This document shows positions 43,400 through 51,989 of a DNA stretch of 64,000 nucleotides, piece after piece (the first letter of the stretch is position 1; each line of letters starts with the position of its first letter). The notes beneath the pieces are model-generated. The model saw nothing but the letters and a program-made list of their open reading frames with translations. It ran no database searches and was not told where the DNA came from. Made by a program: the position numbers and the translations under genes. This stretch comes from Caldilinea sp. CFX5 (GTDB lineage: Bacteria > Chloroflexota > Anaerolineae > Caldilineales > Caldilineaceae): NCBI GenBank assembly GCA_021405325.1, contig QWII01000006.1, positions 248,001 to 312,000 on the forward strand, written 5' to 3'.

Positions 43400-44344
43400 A
43401 TGCAACAATACATCCTGCGCCGGTTGGTGCAGATGATCTTTGTGCTTTTTCTCTTTTCGATGGTGGTCTTTACGGTGTTGCGCCTGGTGCCGGGGGATCC
43501 GGTGGCGGCGCAACTGGGGTTGGAGGCCAGTCAGGAAGCGTATGATCAATTGCGCCGCGAGATGGGGTTGGACAAGCCCATCTATGTGCAATATGGCATC
43601 TGGCTGGGAGACGTTGTGCGCGGGGATTTTGGCACATCCTGGCGTTCGCACCAGACCGCACTCTCGCTGATTCAGCGGCGCTTTCCGGCCACCATCTGGC
43701 TCACGGTGGCGTCGATTGGGATTGGTTTGCTGATTAGCGTGCCGCTGGGCATTATTTCCGGGGTGCGCCCCCGTTCGGCGTTGGCCCATGTCGCCACCTT
43801 CTTCTCGTTGGTGGGGATCGCTCTGCCGAGCTTCTGGCTGGGGTTGATGTTGCTGCTGACGCTGGCGGTCTCCTTGCGCTGGTTGCCGCCATCGGGCTAC
43901 ATTTCGCCGTTGATCGACCCGGTGCTGGGGCTGAAATTTCTGACCATGCCGGCGATCACCCTGGGCATTGGCCTGGCCGCGCCCTTGACCCGCTTTATCC
44001 GGTCGGGGATGTTGGATGTGATGAATACCGATTATGTCCGCACGGCTCGCGCCAAAGGCTTGGTGGAGCGGCTGGTCATCTTGCGCCACGCCCTCAAAAA
44101 TGCCATGCTCTCAGTGGTGACGATCTTTGGCGTCCTCCTGGGCAGCCTGCTGGGCGGCTCGATTATCACCGAATCGGTCTTCAACTGGCCGGGCATCGGC
44201 ACGCTGCTGCTACAAGCGATCCAACAGCGCGATTATGGCATTGTTCAGGGGGTGGTTCTTTTTATCTCGTTAATCTTTATGATTGTCAACCTGCTGGTGG
44301 ATCTGACCTATGCCTATCTCGACCCCCGTATTCGCTATCAGTAG
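43400..44344 (+). CDS. peptide-type ABC permease (DppB type)
   Basis: 314 residues from the ATG at 43400. The N-terminus MQQYILRRLVQMIFVLFLFSMVVFTVLRLVPGDP is diagnostic for DppB/OppB. Six helices are predicted, and the EAA loop is DYVRTARAKGLVERLVILRHALKN. It pairs with 44484-45383 to form the pore. The start lies just after the nested hairpin. Confidence 0.94.
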   Translation: MQQYILRRLVQMIFVLFLFSMVVFTVLRLVPGDPVAAQLGLEASQEAYDQLRREMGLDKPIYVQYGIWLGDVVRGDFGTSWRSHQTALSLIQRRFPATIWLTVASIGIGLLISVPLGIISGVRPRSALAHVATFFSLVGIALPSFWLGLMLLLTLAVSLRWLPPSGYISPLIDPVLGLKFLTMPAITLGIGLAAPLTRFIRSGMLDVMNTDYVRTARAKGLVERLVILRHALKNAMLSVVTIFGVLLGSLLGGSIITESVFNWPGIGTLLLQAIQQRDYGIVQGVVLFISLIFMIVNLLVDLTYAYLDPRIRYQ

Positions 44345-44483
44345 GGGCGGGTGCGTGATTCGTGAAACGTGATGCGTGTTGCGTGATCTCGATCCACGCA
44401 TTCACTATCCGTCGGGCTTGGTGCGAGCAAACGACAGCATAGACCCGTCCTGTAGGGACGCCTGAGTTTAGAGCGGAGTTATT

Positions 44484-45383
44484 TTGGCGACAACTCTTTC
44501 AACCGCGTTACAGCAAGGCACGCGCCAGCCACAACGGCGAGCGGCGCGTGCTGTTGAATTTATACGAAGCGTCTTACGCAACCGCTTGGCGGCGATCGGG
44601 GTGCTGATTGTCGGCGGGCTGCTGGTGGTGGCGCTGTTGGCCCCGTGGCTGGCCCCCTATGACCCCGAAGTCCAATTTGCCGCCGCTGCCCGTCAACCGC
44701 CATCCGCCGCCTATCTCTTTGGCACTGATAACATTGGCCGCGATAATTTTAGCCGCGTTCTCTATGGCACACGGGTTTCGCTCTTCGTGGGCGTGGCGTC
44801 GATGCTCTTTGCCAGCGTCCTGGGGGTCATGTTGGGACTGGCGGCGGGCTATTATGGCGGCTGGTTCGACACAGTCATCATGCGCACGATGGATGCGCTG
44901 CTGGCCTTCCCGGCGGTGTTGCTGGCAATTTTTATCATTGCGGTGCTGGGGCCGTCGCTCTTGAATGCGATCTTGGCGGTGGGCATTGTCTACACGCCCA
45001 CCTTTGCCCGCCTGATTCGCGCCAGTGCGCTGGCGATTCGTGAAAAGGAATATATGGAATCGGCGCGAGCGATTGGGCTGCGCGATGGGCAAATCATGCG
45101 GCGGGTGATTCTGCTCAACAGCCTGTCGCCGCTGGTGGTGCAATTTTCGTTGGGTGTTGGCTATGCCATTCTCGTCGAAGCCGGGCTGAGTTTCCTGGGG
45201 CTAGGGGTGCAGCCGCCGACGCCAGCCTGGGGTTCCATGTTGGGCTATGGCCGCAACTATATGGCGATGGCGCCCTGGTTGACCGCCTTCCCCGGTCTGG
45301 CGATCTTTGTCACCGTATTGGGCTTTAACTTTGTCGGCGACGGGCTGCGCGAGGCGCTGGACCCGCACATGCGGCGCGTGTAA
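44484..45383 (+). CDS. peptide-type ABC permease (DppC type)
   Basis: 299 residues, started by a TTG at 44484 with GGAG upstream. It has the OppC_N helix (NRLAAIGVLIVGGLLVVALLAPWLAPYDP), the FGTDNIGRDNFSRVLYGTR signature and the EAA loop KEYMESARAIGLRDGQIMRRVILLNSLSP. The gap before it (44345-44483) has one-sided CGTGAT-like tandem words. It lies 11 bases before the dipeptidase gene. Confidence 0.94.
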   Translation: MATTLSTALQQGTRQPQRRAARAVEFIRSVLRNRLAAIGVLIVGGLLVVALLAPWLAPYDPEVQFAAAARQPPSAAYLFGTDNIGRDNFSRVLYGTRVSLFVGVASMLFASVLGVMLGLAAGYYGGWFDTVIMRTMDALLAFPAVLLAIFIIAVLGPSLLNAILAVGIVYTPTFARLIRASALAIREKEYMESARAIGLRDGQIMRRVILLNSLSPLVVQFSLGVGYAILVEAGLSFLGLGVQPPTPAWGSMLGYGRNYMAMAPWLTAFPGLAIFVTVLGFNFVGDGLREALDPHMRRV

Positions 45384-45394
45384 CAGGAGGGGCG

Positions 45395-46510
45395 ATGCTG
45401 ATCTTCGATGGCGATTACCCGATGGCGCACGGTGCGCTCGATCTAAACCGGAACCTGACCTTGCCGATTGCGGAAGCGCGCGCCCAGCCCGACAAAGAGC
45501 CGGATACGCGTTGGCCCAACCGCGGCATGATGGCGACGTTGCCGGAGATGCGGCGGGGCAAGATCGCCGGGGCGCTGGTCAAGGTGGTGGGACGCATCAA
45601 ACGGCCCCATAGCCCGCTCTGGGGTTACAGCAGCGGTGACGGCGCCTATGCCGCCGCCCAAGGCCATCTTGCCTACTATCGCATCCTGGCCCGCCGTGGC
45701 GAAGTGCGCCTGTTGCGGACACGGGGCGAGTTTGCCGATCACTTTGCCCGGTGGGCGGCGGTGGACGCAGCGGGCGGTGACACGGCGACCCTGCCGGTTG
45801 GCTTTGTCCTCGGCATGGAAGGGGCCGACCCGATCCTCTGGCCGGAACAGGCGGCGGATTGGTGGGCCGACGGCTTGCGTGTGGTCAGCTTGACCCACTA
45901 TGGCGTCAGCAGCTATGCGCATGGCACCGGCACGGCGGGCGGCTTAACCCCTCAGGCCAAGCCGCTCCTCCTAGCGATGGCGCGCTTGGGCATGATCTTG
46001 GATTTGACCCACCTGGCCGATGAGAGCTTTTGGCAAGCGCTCGATCTGTTCGACGGCCCGGTTCTCGCCAGCCATCAAAACTGCCGAGCGCTCGTGCCGG
46101 GCGAACGCCAATTTAGTGATGAGCAGTTGCGCGCCCTGATCACCCGCGGCGGGGTCATCGGCGTGTCGATGGATACTTGGATGCTCTATCGCGCCGGCCA
46201 GTTGGATTGGGCGAAAGCGGGTGTCACCGAGCGGCGGGATCTCTTTGCCCGCGCCGACGTCACCCTGGCCCACGTCGCCGACCATCTTGATCACATCTGT
46301 CAGTTGGCCGGCAATGCCGATCATGCCGCCATCGGCGGCGACACCGACGGGCAGGGCGGGGTAGAAGGCGCCCCCGCCGACGTGGATACGGTAGCCGATT
46401 ATCAACGTCTGGCCGCAATCTTAGCCCAACGCGGCTATGATCAGCGCGCCATCGAACAGATCCTGGTGGGTAACTGGCTGCGCTTTTATACGCGCTGGTT
46501 GCCGGCATAA
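45395..46510 (+). CDS. membrane (renal) dipeptidase, M19 family
   Basis: 371 residues with the M19 signatures LILDLTHLADESFW (here MILDLTH), ASHQNCRAL and AIGGDTDGQGGV, whose His and Asp residues hold a binuclear zinc site; GMEGADPI gives the bridging Glu. The usual N-terminal HxD is altered (FDGDYP), so metal binding may differ. It hydrolyses dipeptides or related amides, including those with D-residues, in the cytoplasm. An AGGAGG site precedes the ATG and the gene is 11 bases after the permease. Confidence 0.88.
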   Translation: MLIFDGDYPMAHGALDLNRNLTLPIAEARAQPDKEPDTRWPNRGMMATLPEMRRGKIAGALVKVVGRIKRPHSPLWGYSSGDGAYAAAQGHLAYYRILARRGEVRLLRTRGEFADHFARWAAVDAAGGDTATLPVGFVLGMEGADPILWPEQAADWWADGLRVVSLTHYGVSSYAHGTGTAGGLTPQAKPLLLAMARLGMILDLTHLADESFWQALDLFDGPVLASHQNCRALVPGERQFSDEQLRALITRGGVIGVSMDTWMLYRAGQLDWAKAGVTERRDLFARADVTLAHVADHLDHICQLAGNADHAAIGGDTDGQGGVEGAPADVDTVADYQRLAAILAQRGYDQRAIEQILVGNWLRFYTRWLPA

Positions 46511-46628
46511 GCGCAACCCGGTTGTTATAGTTCAACTATCAGTAGACCGCAACACCGTCTGACCCAACTCTGAACTTTGGACTGGCAACTGCGGACTACT
46601 GACTATTTCTGCTGAACAAGGAGACCCA

Positions 46629-47636
46629 ATGAGTGCCTGGAGTTACACCGATGCAGACCGTGCCTTTGTGGCGCGCCATGTCGAACCTTATTTGCCCGAT
46701 AAAATTTTTGACGCCCACGCTCATCTCTTCTGCCATGCCCACTATCCGGCAGGCAAGTTACCGGCGCTCCTGAATGGTACGCCCACCGAGATTGGCCTGG
46801 CGGTCTTTCGCGAGTATATCGAGTGGCTCCATCCCGGCCAGCGCACGGTCGGCGGCTTGTTCTTTGGTCTCGCCTTCCAGGGCGACCGCAAGGCCAACGA
46901 TGAGTATGTCGCCGCCGAAGTCAAAGCGGGGCAGGCCGCCGGTTTCCGCGCGTTTGGGCAGATGTTGATCGCACCTGACATGAACCCGGAGTATGTACGG
47001 GAGACCGTGCGCCGACACGGCTTTGTCGGGCTAAAACCCTACCACCTCATGGCCCAAGTCGATGGCCCCACCTTTCTGGCGCCGATTGAAGCCTACCTGA
47101 CCGAGGATCATATCCGTATTGCCCACGAAGAGGGGTTGAGTGTTACCTTGCACATGGTGCTGGATCGCGCCCTGGCCGACCCGCGCAACCAGGCCACCAT
47201 CCGCCGCTATTGTGAGCGTTATCCCAACATGCGGCTGATCCTGGCCCATGCTGCCCGTGGCTTCAACCCCTGGCACACCATCGAAGGCATTGACAGCCTG
47301 CGCGGCCTCTCCAATGTCTGGTTTGACACTTCCGCCGTCACCGAAGCTGGCGCTTTTGAAGCCATTGTCGAAACCATGGGCCACGACCGCCTGCTCTACG
47401 GCACCGACTTCTACGTCAGCCACCTGCGCGGCCGCTGTATCGCCATCGGCGACTCCTTCCACTGGCTCTACGCCGAAGAGATGGGGCTGGCCGAGAAGCA
47501 CACCACCTTACAACCAGTCTTGATCGGCCTCGAATCCCTGCGCAGTCTCATCCTGGCCTTCCACCGGCTCAAGCTGACCGACCGGCAGGTGGAGGATATT
47601 TTTTACAACAATGCCGCCCGGCTTTTTCCGTTATAA
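46629..47636 (+). CDS. amidohydrolase (amidohydrolase-2, metal-dependent TIM barrel)
   Basis: 335 residues. The barrel's first metal site is FDAHAHLF; later metal or substrate residues occur in FVGLKPYH, LSVTLHMV, RLILAHAARGFNP and LLYGTDFYVS. This matches the ACMSD/uracil-type amidohydrolase-2 family, which hydrolyses or decarboxylates cyclic and carboxylated substrates. CAAGGAG precedes the ATG. It sits between the dipeptidase and an aminotransferase, implying a shared catabolic route. Confidence 0.88.
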   Translation: MSAWSYTDADRAFVARHVEPYLPDKIFDAHAHLFCHAHYPAGKLPALLNGTPTEIGLAVFREYIEWLHPGQRTVGGLFFGLAFQGDRKANDEYVAAEVKAGQAAGFRAFGQMLIAPDMNPEYVRETVRRHGFVGLKPYHLMAQVDGPTFLAPIEAYLTEDHIRIAHEEGLSVTLHMVLDRALADPRNQATIRRYCERYPNMRLILAHAARGFNPWHTIEGIDSLRGLSNVWFDTSAVTEAGAFEAIVETMGHDRLLYGTDFYVSHLRGRCIAIGDSFHWLYAEEMGLAEKHTTLQPVLIGLESLRSLILAFHRLKLTDRQVEDIFYNNAARLFPL

Positions 47637-47738
47637 AGACAGAAGACAGGAAGACAAGAAGACAGGAAGTATGGCGATCTCCTGTCTCCTGTCTCGTGTC
47701 TCCCCCTCTTCTTGTCTTCCTGTCTTCTTGTCTTCCTT
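47635..47738. repeat. tandem-word hairpin (word AAGACAGG)
   Basis: The left arm 47635-47669 is tandem AGACAGGA/AGACAAGA. The right arm 47683-47738 is tandem TCTTCCTG/TCTTCTTG/TCTCCTG. At least 21 contiguous pairs are possible. It overlaps the last codon of the amidohydrolase gene and ends just before the AGGAGGTGA ribosome site of the next gene. Confidence 0.88.
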
Positions 47739-47753
47739 CACAGGAGGTGAACC

Positions 47754-49091
47754 ATGTCCCACTACCCAGATGTCTCCCGTTCGCAAGAGCTGTACAAACG
47801 CGCCGGTGAATTGATTCCCGGCTGGACGCAATTGATCAGCCGGCGGGCGGATCAGTTTGCCCGGGGCGTCAGCCCGATCTATGCCCAGCGCGCCAAAGGG
47901 TCGCGCTTTATTGATGTGGATGAGAATGAGTATATCGACTGGGTCAACGCGGTCGGCGCCATCATTCTGGGTCACGCTGATGATGTTGTCGATGGCGCGG
48001 TCAAGGAGCAGATCGACCGCGGTAGTCTTTACACCTTGAATAGCCCATTGGAAGTCGAATTGGCCGAAGAATTATGCAACACCCTCCCCAGCGCCGAGAT
48101 GGTGCGCTACACCAAAGGGGGGGGCGAAGCGTGTGCGGTGGCGGCGCGCATTGCGCGTGGCGCCACCGGTCGCGACAAGATCCTCTTCTGCGGCTACCAC
48201 GGTTGGCATGACTGGTATCAAGCCGCCAACTTTGGCGTTGACCCGGAGAGCGGCGAATATCCCTTTGCCGGCATTGAACCGATTGGCGTGCCCAAAGCGC
48301 TGGCCGGTACAGTGATACCGTTTAGCTATGGCAACCCGGCGATGTTGGAAGCGCTGCTCAACGAACATGCCGGCGAAGTCGCCGCGATTATGATGGAGCC
48401 GGCGCGCAGCGAATTGCCGGCGCCCGGTTACCTGGAAGGGGTCAAAGCGTTGGCCCATCAACATGAGGCTATTTTAATCTTTGATGAAGTCTCGTGCGGC
48501 TGGCGCCAGGCCATCGGCGGCATCCAGAGTGTAGTCGGTGTCACACCGGATATGACGGTGGTGGCGAAGGCGATGTCGAATGGCTATCCGATGGGCGCCG
48601 TAGTGGGCGCACGCGCCGTGATGGAACCGGCGGCGCGCATGTTTATCTCCAGCTCCTATTGGAGTGACAACATCGGTCTGGTGGCGGCGCTGACCACCAT
48701 TCGCGAACTCAAACGGCGTGACTCGGAAACTCAGTTGCGGATTATCGGGGAAAAGCTGCGCACCGCCATCAACGGCGCCATCGCCGAAGCGGGGCTGCCA
48801 GGCAAATGCGCCGGGCTTTCCGCCAACCCCTATGTGGCGCTGGATCTACCGGCCGGGGTGGATAGCCGCAAGGTTTCCACCCTCTTTATTCAAGAGATGG
48901 CGCGCCGGGGCGTTCACACCTATATGTCCTTCAAAGCCACCCTGGCCCACTCTGATAATGACATTGCTCAAACCGGCGCCGCCGCCACTGCTGCCTTCAA
49001 GGTGATTAAACAGGGGCTTGATCAAGGCAACCTCGATTCCCTCCTGGTCGCCGATGTCAAAAAAGAACCCTTCCGCCGCCTCGTGCGCTAG
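47754..49091 (+). CDS. class III aminotransferase (glutamate-1-semialdehyde aminomutase-like)
   Basis: 445 residues. The PLP sites are clear: RYTKGGGEACAVAARIAR and GYHGWHDWY near the cofactor phosphate, LIFDEVSCGWR with Asp244 against the pyridine N, and Lys272 in VVAKAMSNGYPMGAVVG as the Schiff-base lysine. It resembles HemL-like aminotransferases, but its place at the end of a catabolic operon, away from heme genes, argues for an amino-acid or amino-sugar transaminase. An excellent AGGAGGTGA site precedes the ATG. The stop codon lies inside a palindrome. Confidence 0.9.
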   Translation: MSHYPDVSRSQELYKRAGELIPGWTQLISRRADQFARGVSPIYAQRAKGSRFIDVDENEYIDWVNAVGAIILGHADDVVDGAVKEQIDRGSLYTLNSPLEVELAEELCNTLPSAEMVRYTKGGGEACAVAARIARGATGRDKILFCGYHGWHDWYQAANFGVDPESGEYPFAGIEPIGVPKALAGTVIPFSYGNPAMLEALLNEHAGEVAAIMMEPARSELPAPGYLEGVKALAHQHEAILIFDEVSCGWRQAIGGIQSVVGVTPDMTVVAKAMSNGYPMGAVVGARAVMEPAARMFISSSYWSDNIGLVAALTTIRELKRRDSETQLRIIGEKLRTAINGAIAEAGLPGKCAGLSANPYVALDLPAGVDSRKVSTLFIQEMARRGVHTYMSFKATLAHSDNDIAQTGAAATAAFKVIKQGLDQGNLDSLLVADVKKEPFRRLVR

Positions 49092-49184
49092 GTTCTGTTG
49101 ACATTTCGGAATCAACCAGTGGTACACCTGTCAGGTTTTGGAAACCTGACAGGTGTAGGCGTCACAAATGTCAACAGAACCTAG
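49088..49184. repeat. nested palindrome after the aminotransferase gene
   Basis: Outer perfect 19-bp arms (49088-49106, 49166-49184; GGTTCTGTTGACATTT) enclose an inner perfect 15-bp hairpin (49124-49138, 49142-49156; ACCTGTCAGGTTT). The same inner core occurs at 53692-53722 with a different outer stem. It may end transcription of the operon. Confidence 0.9.
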
Positions 49185-49211
49185 AGAAACATTTGGTACA
49201 AAGGCATAACT

Positions 49212-49327
49212 CCGTGTTCCTTCTATCCGTGTTTAGTCTTTTGATGTTGCCCAAAGACTAAACACGGATAGAAGGAACACGGAATTGGCAAACTTTGCTC
49301 TGTTTGCACAAATTTTCGGTTATCAAA
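49212..49327. repeat. MITE-like element, copy 3
   Basis: Perfect 30-bp arms (49212-49241, 49253-49282) carry CCGTGTTCCTTCTATCCGTG, with an 11-base loop. The flank TTTGCTCTGTTTGCACAAA (49302-49320) is the inverse of the flank of copy 2 at 36287, here on the other side. Confidence 0.92.
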
Positions 49328-49344
49328 TGATGCAGGGGGTAAAA

Positions 49345-50457
49345 TTAACTCAGGGCGCGGCAGGCGCGGTAGAGGTCGCGCCAGTCGTCCCGTTCTTTGA
49401 CGACGGTTTCCAGGTACTCTTTCCAGATGACCAGATCCTGCACCGGGTCTTTGACCACGGCGCCGACGAGGCTGGCGGCCACATCATCGGCTTTGACGGC
49501 GCCGTCGCCAAAGTGGGTGGCGAGGCTGAGACCGCTGTTCATTACCGAGATCGCTTCAGCGGTGCTGAGGGCGCCGCTGGGGCTTTTGACCTTTTCCTTG
49601 CCGTCGAGGGTGGCGCCGCTACGCAATTCGCGGAAGATGGTGACGACGCGACGGATCTCGGCCAGCGCCGGCTGCTCCACTGGGAGTTCCAAGGCGCGAC
49701 CCATATCCTTCACCCGCTTCTCAACAATGGCGACCTCTTCGTCCAGCGTGGCGGGTAGCGGCAGAATTACCGTGTTGAAGCGCCGTTTGAGGGCGCTCGA
49801 CATTTCGTTGACCCCACGATCGCGATTGTTGGCGGTGGCGATAATGTTAAAGCCCCGCTGCGCCTGCACCTCCATCCCTAACTCGGGAATGGGCAAAGTC
49901 TTTTCGGAGAGCATGGTGATGAGCGTATCCTGTACGTCGGCGGGGACGCGGGTTAGCTCTTCGACCCGGGCGATGCGGCCTTCTTGCATGGCGCGCATAA
50001 GAGGACTGGCGACCAGTGCGTTGGCCGACGGCCCTTCGGCCAACAGGCGCGCATAATTCCAGCCATAGCGCATCGACTCTTCGCTGGAACCGGCCGTGCC
50101 TTGCACCAATAGGGTGGAATCGCCGGCAATGGCCGCGGCCAGATGCTCAGAAACCCACGATTTGGCTGTTCCCGGCAGACCATAGAGCAAGAGCGCCCGG
50201 TCGGTGACAAGGGTGGCGACGGCAATCTCCATCAAGCGCCGCTCACCAACGTATTTGGACGAGACCACAAACCCATTCTCCAATTTGCCACCCATCAGGT
50301 ATGTGATCACCGCGCGCGGCGAGAGCTGCCAGTTCTGGGGCCGCGGATGGCGATCCGTCGCCGCCAGCGCCGCCAACTCTTCGGCAAATTGGACTTCGGC
50401 GTGGGGGCGCAGGATGGCGGGCTGGCTCATGGTTCCGGTTGAGGCTTGCACTATCAT
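49345..50457 (-). CDS. MoxR-family AAA ATPase
   Basis: 370 residues from the ATG at 50457, which overlaps the upstream stop (ATGA). Walker A is YGLPGTAKSWVSEHLA, followed by the MoxR-typical EGRIARVEELTRVP helix, NIIATANNRDRGVNEMSSALKRRF (sensor 1 and arginine finger region) and a C-terminal helical lid. MoxR ATPases remodel or activate partner proteins, often with a von Willebrand A protein. The partner genes upstream are DUF5691 and a SWIM zinc-finger gene; no vWA gene is adjacent. Confidence 0.92.
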   Translation of the reverse strand: MIVQASTGTMSQPAILRPHAEVQFAEELAALAATDRHPRPQNWQLSPRAVITYLMGGKLENGFVVSSKYVGERRLMEIAVATLVTDRALLLYGLPGTAKSWVSEHLAAAIAGDSTLLVQGTAGSSEESMRYGWNYARLLAEGPSANALVASPLMRAMQEGRIARVEELTRVPADVQDTLITMLSEKTLPIPELGMEVQAQRGFNIIATANNRDRGVNEMSSALKRRFNTVILPLPATLDEEVAIVEKRVKDMGRALELPVEQPALAEIRRVVTIFRELRSGATLDGKEKVKSPSGALSTAEAISVMNSGLSLATHFGDGAVKADDVAASLVGAVVKDPVQDLVIWKEYLETVVKERDDWRDLYRACRALS

Positions 50458-51989
50458 TGGGTAAACTCTTTCTCCATCTGGTGGCGCAATCCGTAGATGC
50501 GCAGGAAATGGTCGATATAATCGGGCCGCTCGGCAAAGGGGCGCGTGAAAAGCTTCACCGCTGTCGGATAGCCGGCGGGTGCTAAGAGATAGGCGGCATC
50601 GAGCAGCACGCGACCGATGCCGTAATCTTGGGTCGTGCGTTGCAGCAGAGCGGGCCATTCCACCGTCAACAAGGTGTTCGTAACCTTGAGCGAAAGTTGC
50701 TCGAAGGTGCGCATCACCACGGCCAAGGTGCTCCAATCAGCAAAGGCGCCGGCGGGCAAAGCCGCAAGATAGCGTTGAAGCATTTGGTCGCGTACCGGCG
50801 GCGGCAAGAAGGGGGCGTAGCGCACAAAGCGCTCCTGCCACTCGCTGGCCTTGGCCTGGCCGAGGGTCAATAAGCGTTGGACATGGTTCAATTCTGCCAG
50901 CAGAAAGGCGTAATCCTGGTGTAACTCGGCCCCTTCCAGCAACGCCATCGTCAGCGCCTCGGCAAAGTCACTGGTGCGGACGAACGCAAGAAACTCAATG
51001 GCATCGACACCCAGATGCGCCACGAAAACTGATGGTGGCAGCAGCGCCAGCAATTGCACCAACCATCCGGCTTTTTGTCCGATGCGCACGCCCAGCGGCG
51101 ATTCTTCGCGAATGCCCAGATCGGCCCAGTCGGCTTCATAGCGCGCCGGCAATTTCACCTGCAAACTACGCCGCAACCACCCCCGTTCCAGGGTGATATA
51201 GGTCGTCAGTTGCGCTAACAACGCCTGCTGCCGCCGCCCGCCGACAAGCCCCGTCAATAGCCGGGCCGCCTCTGTACGCACGGCTAGGCTGCGATCGGCC
51301 AGACATTGCTCTACAAATGGTTCATCGGCCAGCGTCAACCCACGACGTAAAGCGCTTAGGAAAGCAGTGCGATCTTTGGCTGCTTCCTGCGCCCAGGTCG
51401 AGGCCAGGAGCGCCCGCGCTGCTTCCGGCGCCTGTTGGCGATAGTGCTGCAGAAAGCGTTGGCGCGCCTCGCTGCTCCCAACCCGCCAATCATTTTCATC
51501 TATCATTTCGGCAGCGGTGATAGGCCACGCTGGGTTCAAGTGCATCAGCCAGCGCCCGCGCTCACCGAGGCAGGGGGCCAGCGCCTCCGCGACCGGACGC
51601 TGTTTGGCGGCCAGATCCAACAGGGTGGGGAGCAGATCAGGGGGCGCCGCCATTCCCTGATCTGCTGCATGATGCAGCCATTCAATGAGCAATTTCTGGT
51701 CGTTATCGGCGACCAATTGACGTAAGGTTGCTGTTGCGCCGGCAGGTGCAGGCCGACTACTCTCCGGCGGACAGCGCGGCGCAGCAACCGTCGTCAGTGA
51801 CGTCGTTGGTTGGCTGCCGGCTGTGCGATATTGCGCCAGTAGGGCGGCGGCCTGCAAAAATTGGGTTTCCTGGTCAACCGCCATTGCCTGCGCACGCAGC
51901 GCCGTCAAGCCAGTGTGCAATGGTAGCTGCAGCGGCTGACGACCGGCGCCCAAAATGCCCTGTTGCACCAGTTGATCCCATGCTTTCAT
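50454..51989 (-). CDS. DUF5691-like helical-repeat protein
   Basis: 511 residues from the ATG at 51989, which overlaps the SWIM gene stop (ATGA); a longer frame to 52265 overlaps that gene and is rejected. The protein is rich in Ala, Leu and Gln with HEAT/ARM-like helical units (AARLLTGLVGGRRQQALLAQLTTYI). I place it in DUF5691 from its size and from the characteristic SWIM - DUF5691 - MoxR gene order; the biochemical role is unknown. It probably acts as a scaffold with the two neighbours. Confidence 0.8.
   Translation of the reverse strand: MKAWDQLVQQGILGAGRQPLQLPLHTGLTALRAQAMAVDQETQFLQAAALLAQYRTAGSQPTTSLTTVAAPRCPPESSRPAPAGATATLRQLVADNDQKLLIEWLHHAADQGMAAPPDLLPTLLDLAAKQRPVAEALAPCLGERGRWLMHLNPAWPITAAEMIDENDWRVGSSEARQRFLQHYRQQAPEAARALLASTWAQEAAKDRTAFLSALRRGLTLADEPFVEQCLADRSLAVRTEAARLLTGLVGGRRQQALLAQLTTYITLERGWLRRSLQVKLPARYEADWADLGIREESPLGVRIGQKAGWLVQLLALLPPSVFVAHLGVDAIEFLAFVRTSDFAEALTMALLEGAELHQDYAFLLAELNHVQRLLTLGQAKASEWQERFVRYAPFLPPPVRDQMLQRYLAALPAGAFADWSTLAVVMRTFEQLSLKVTNTLLTVEWPALLQRTTQDYGIGRVLLDAAYLLAPAGYPTAVKLFTRPFAERPDYIDHFLRIYGLRHQMEKEFTQ

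Noticed and set aside
50458..50736. Extension of the MoxR gene upstream of 50457
   Set aside because: It overlaps the DUF5691 gene in another frame; the ATGA overlap at 50454-50457 marks the true start.
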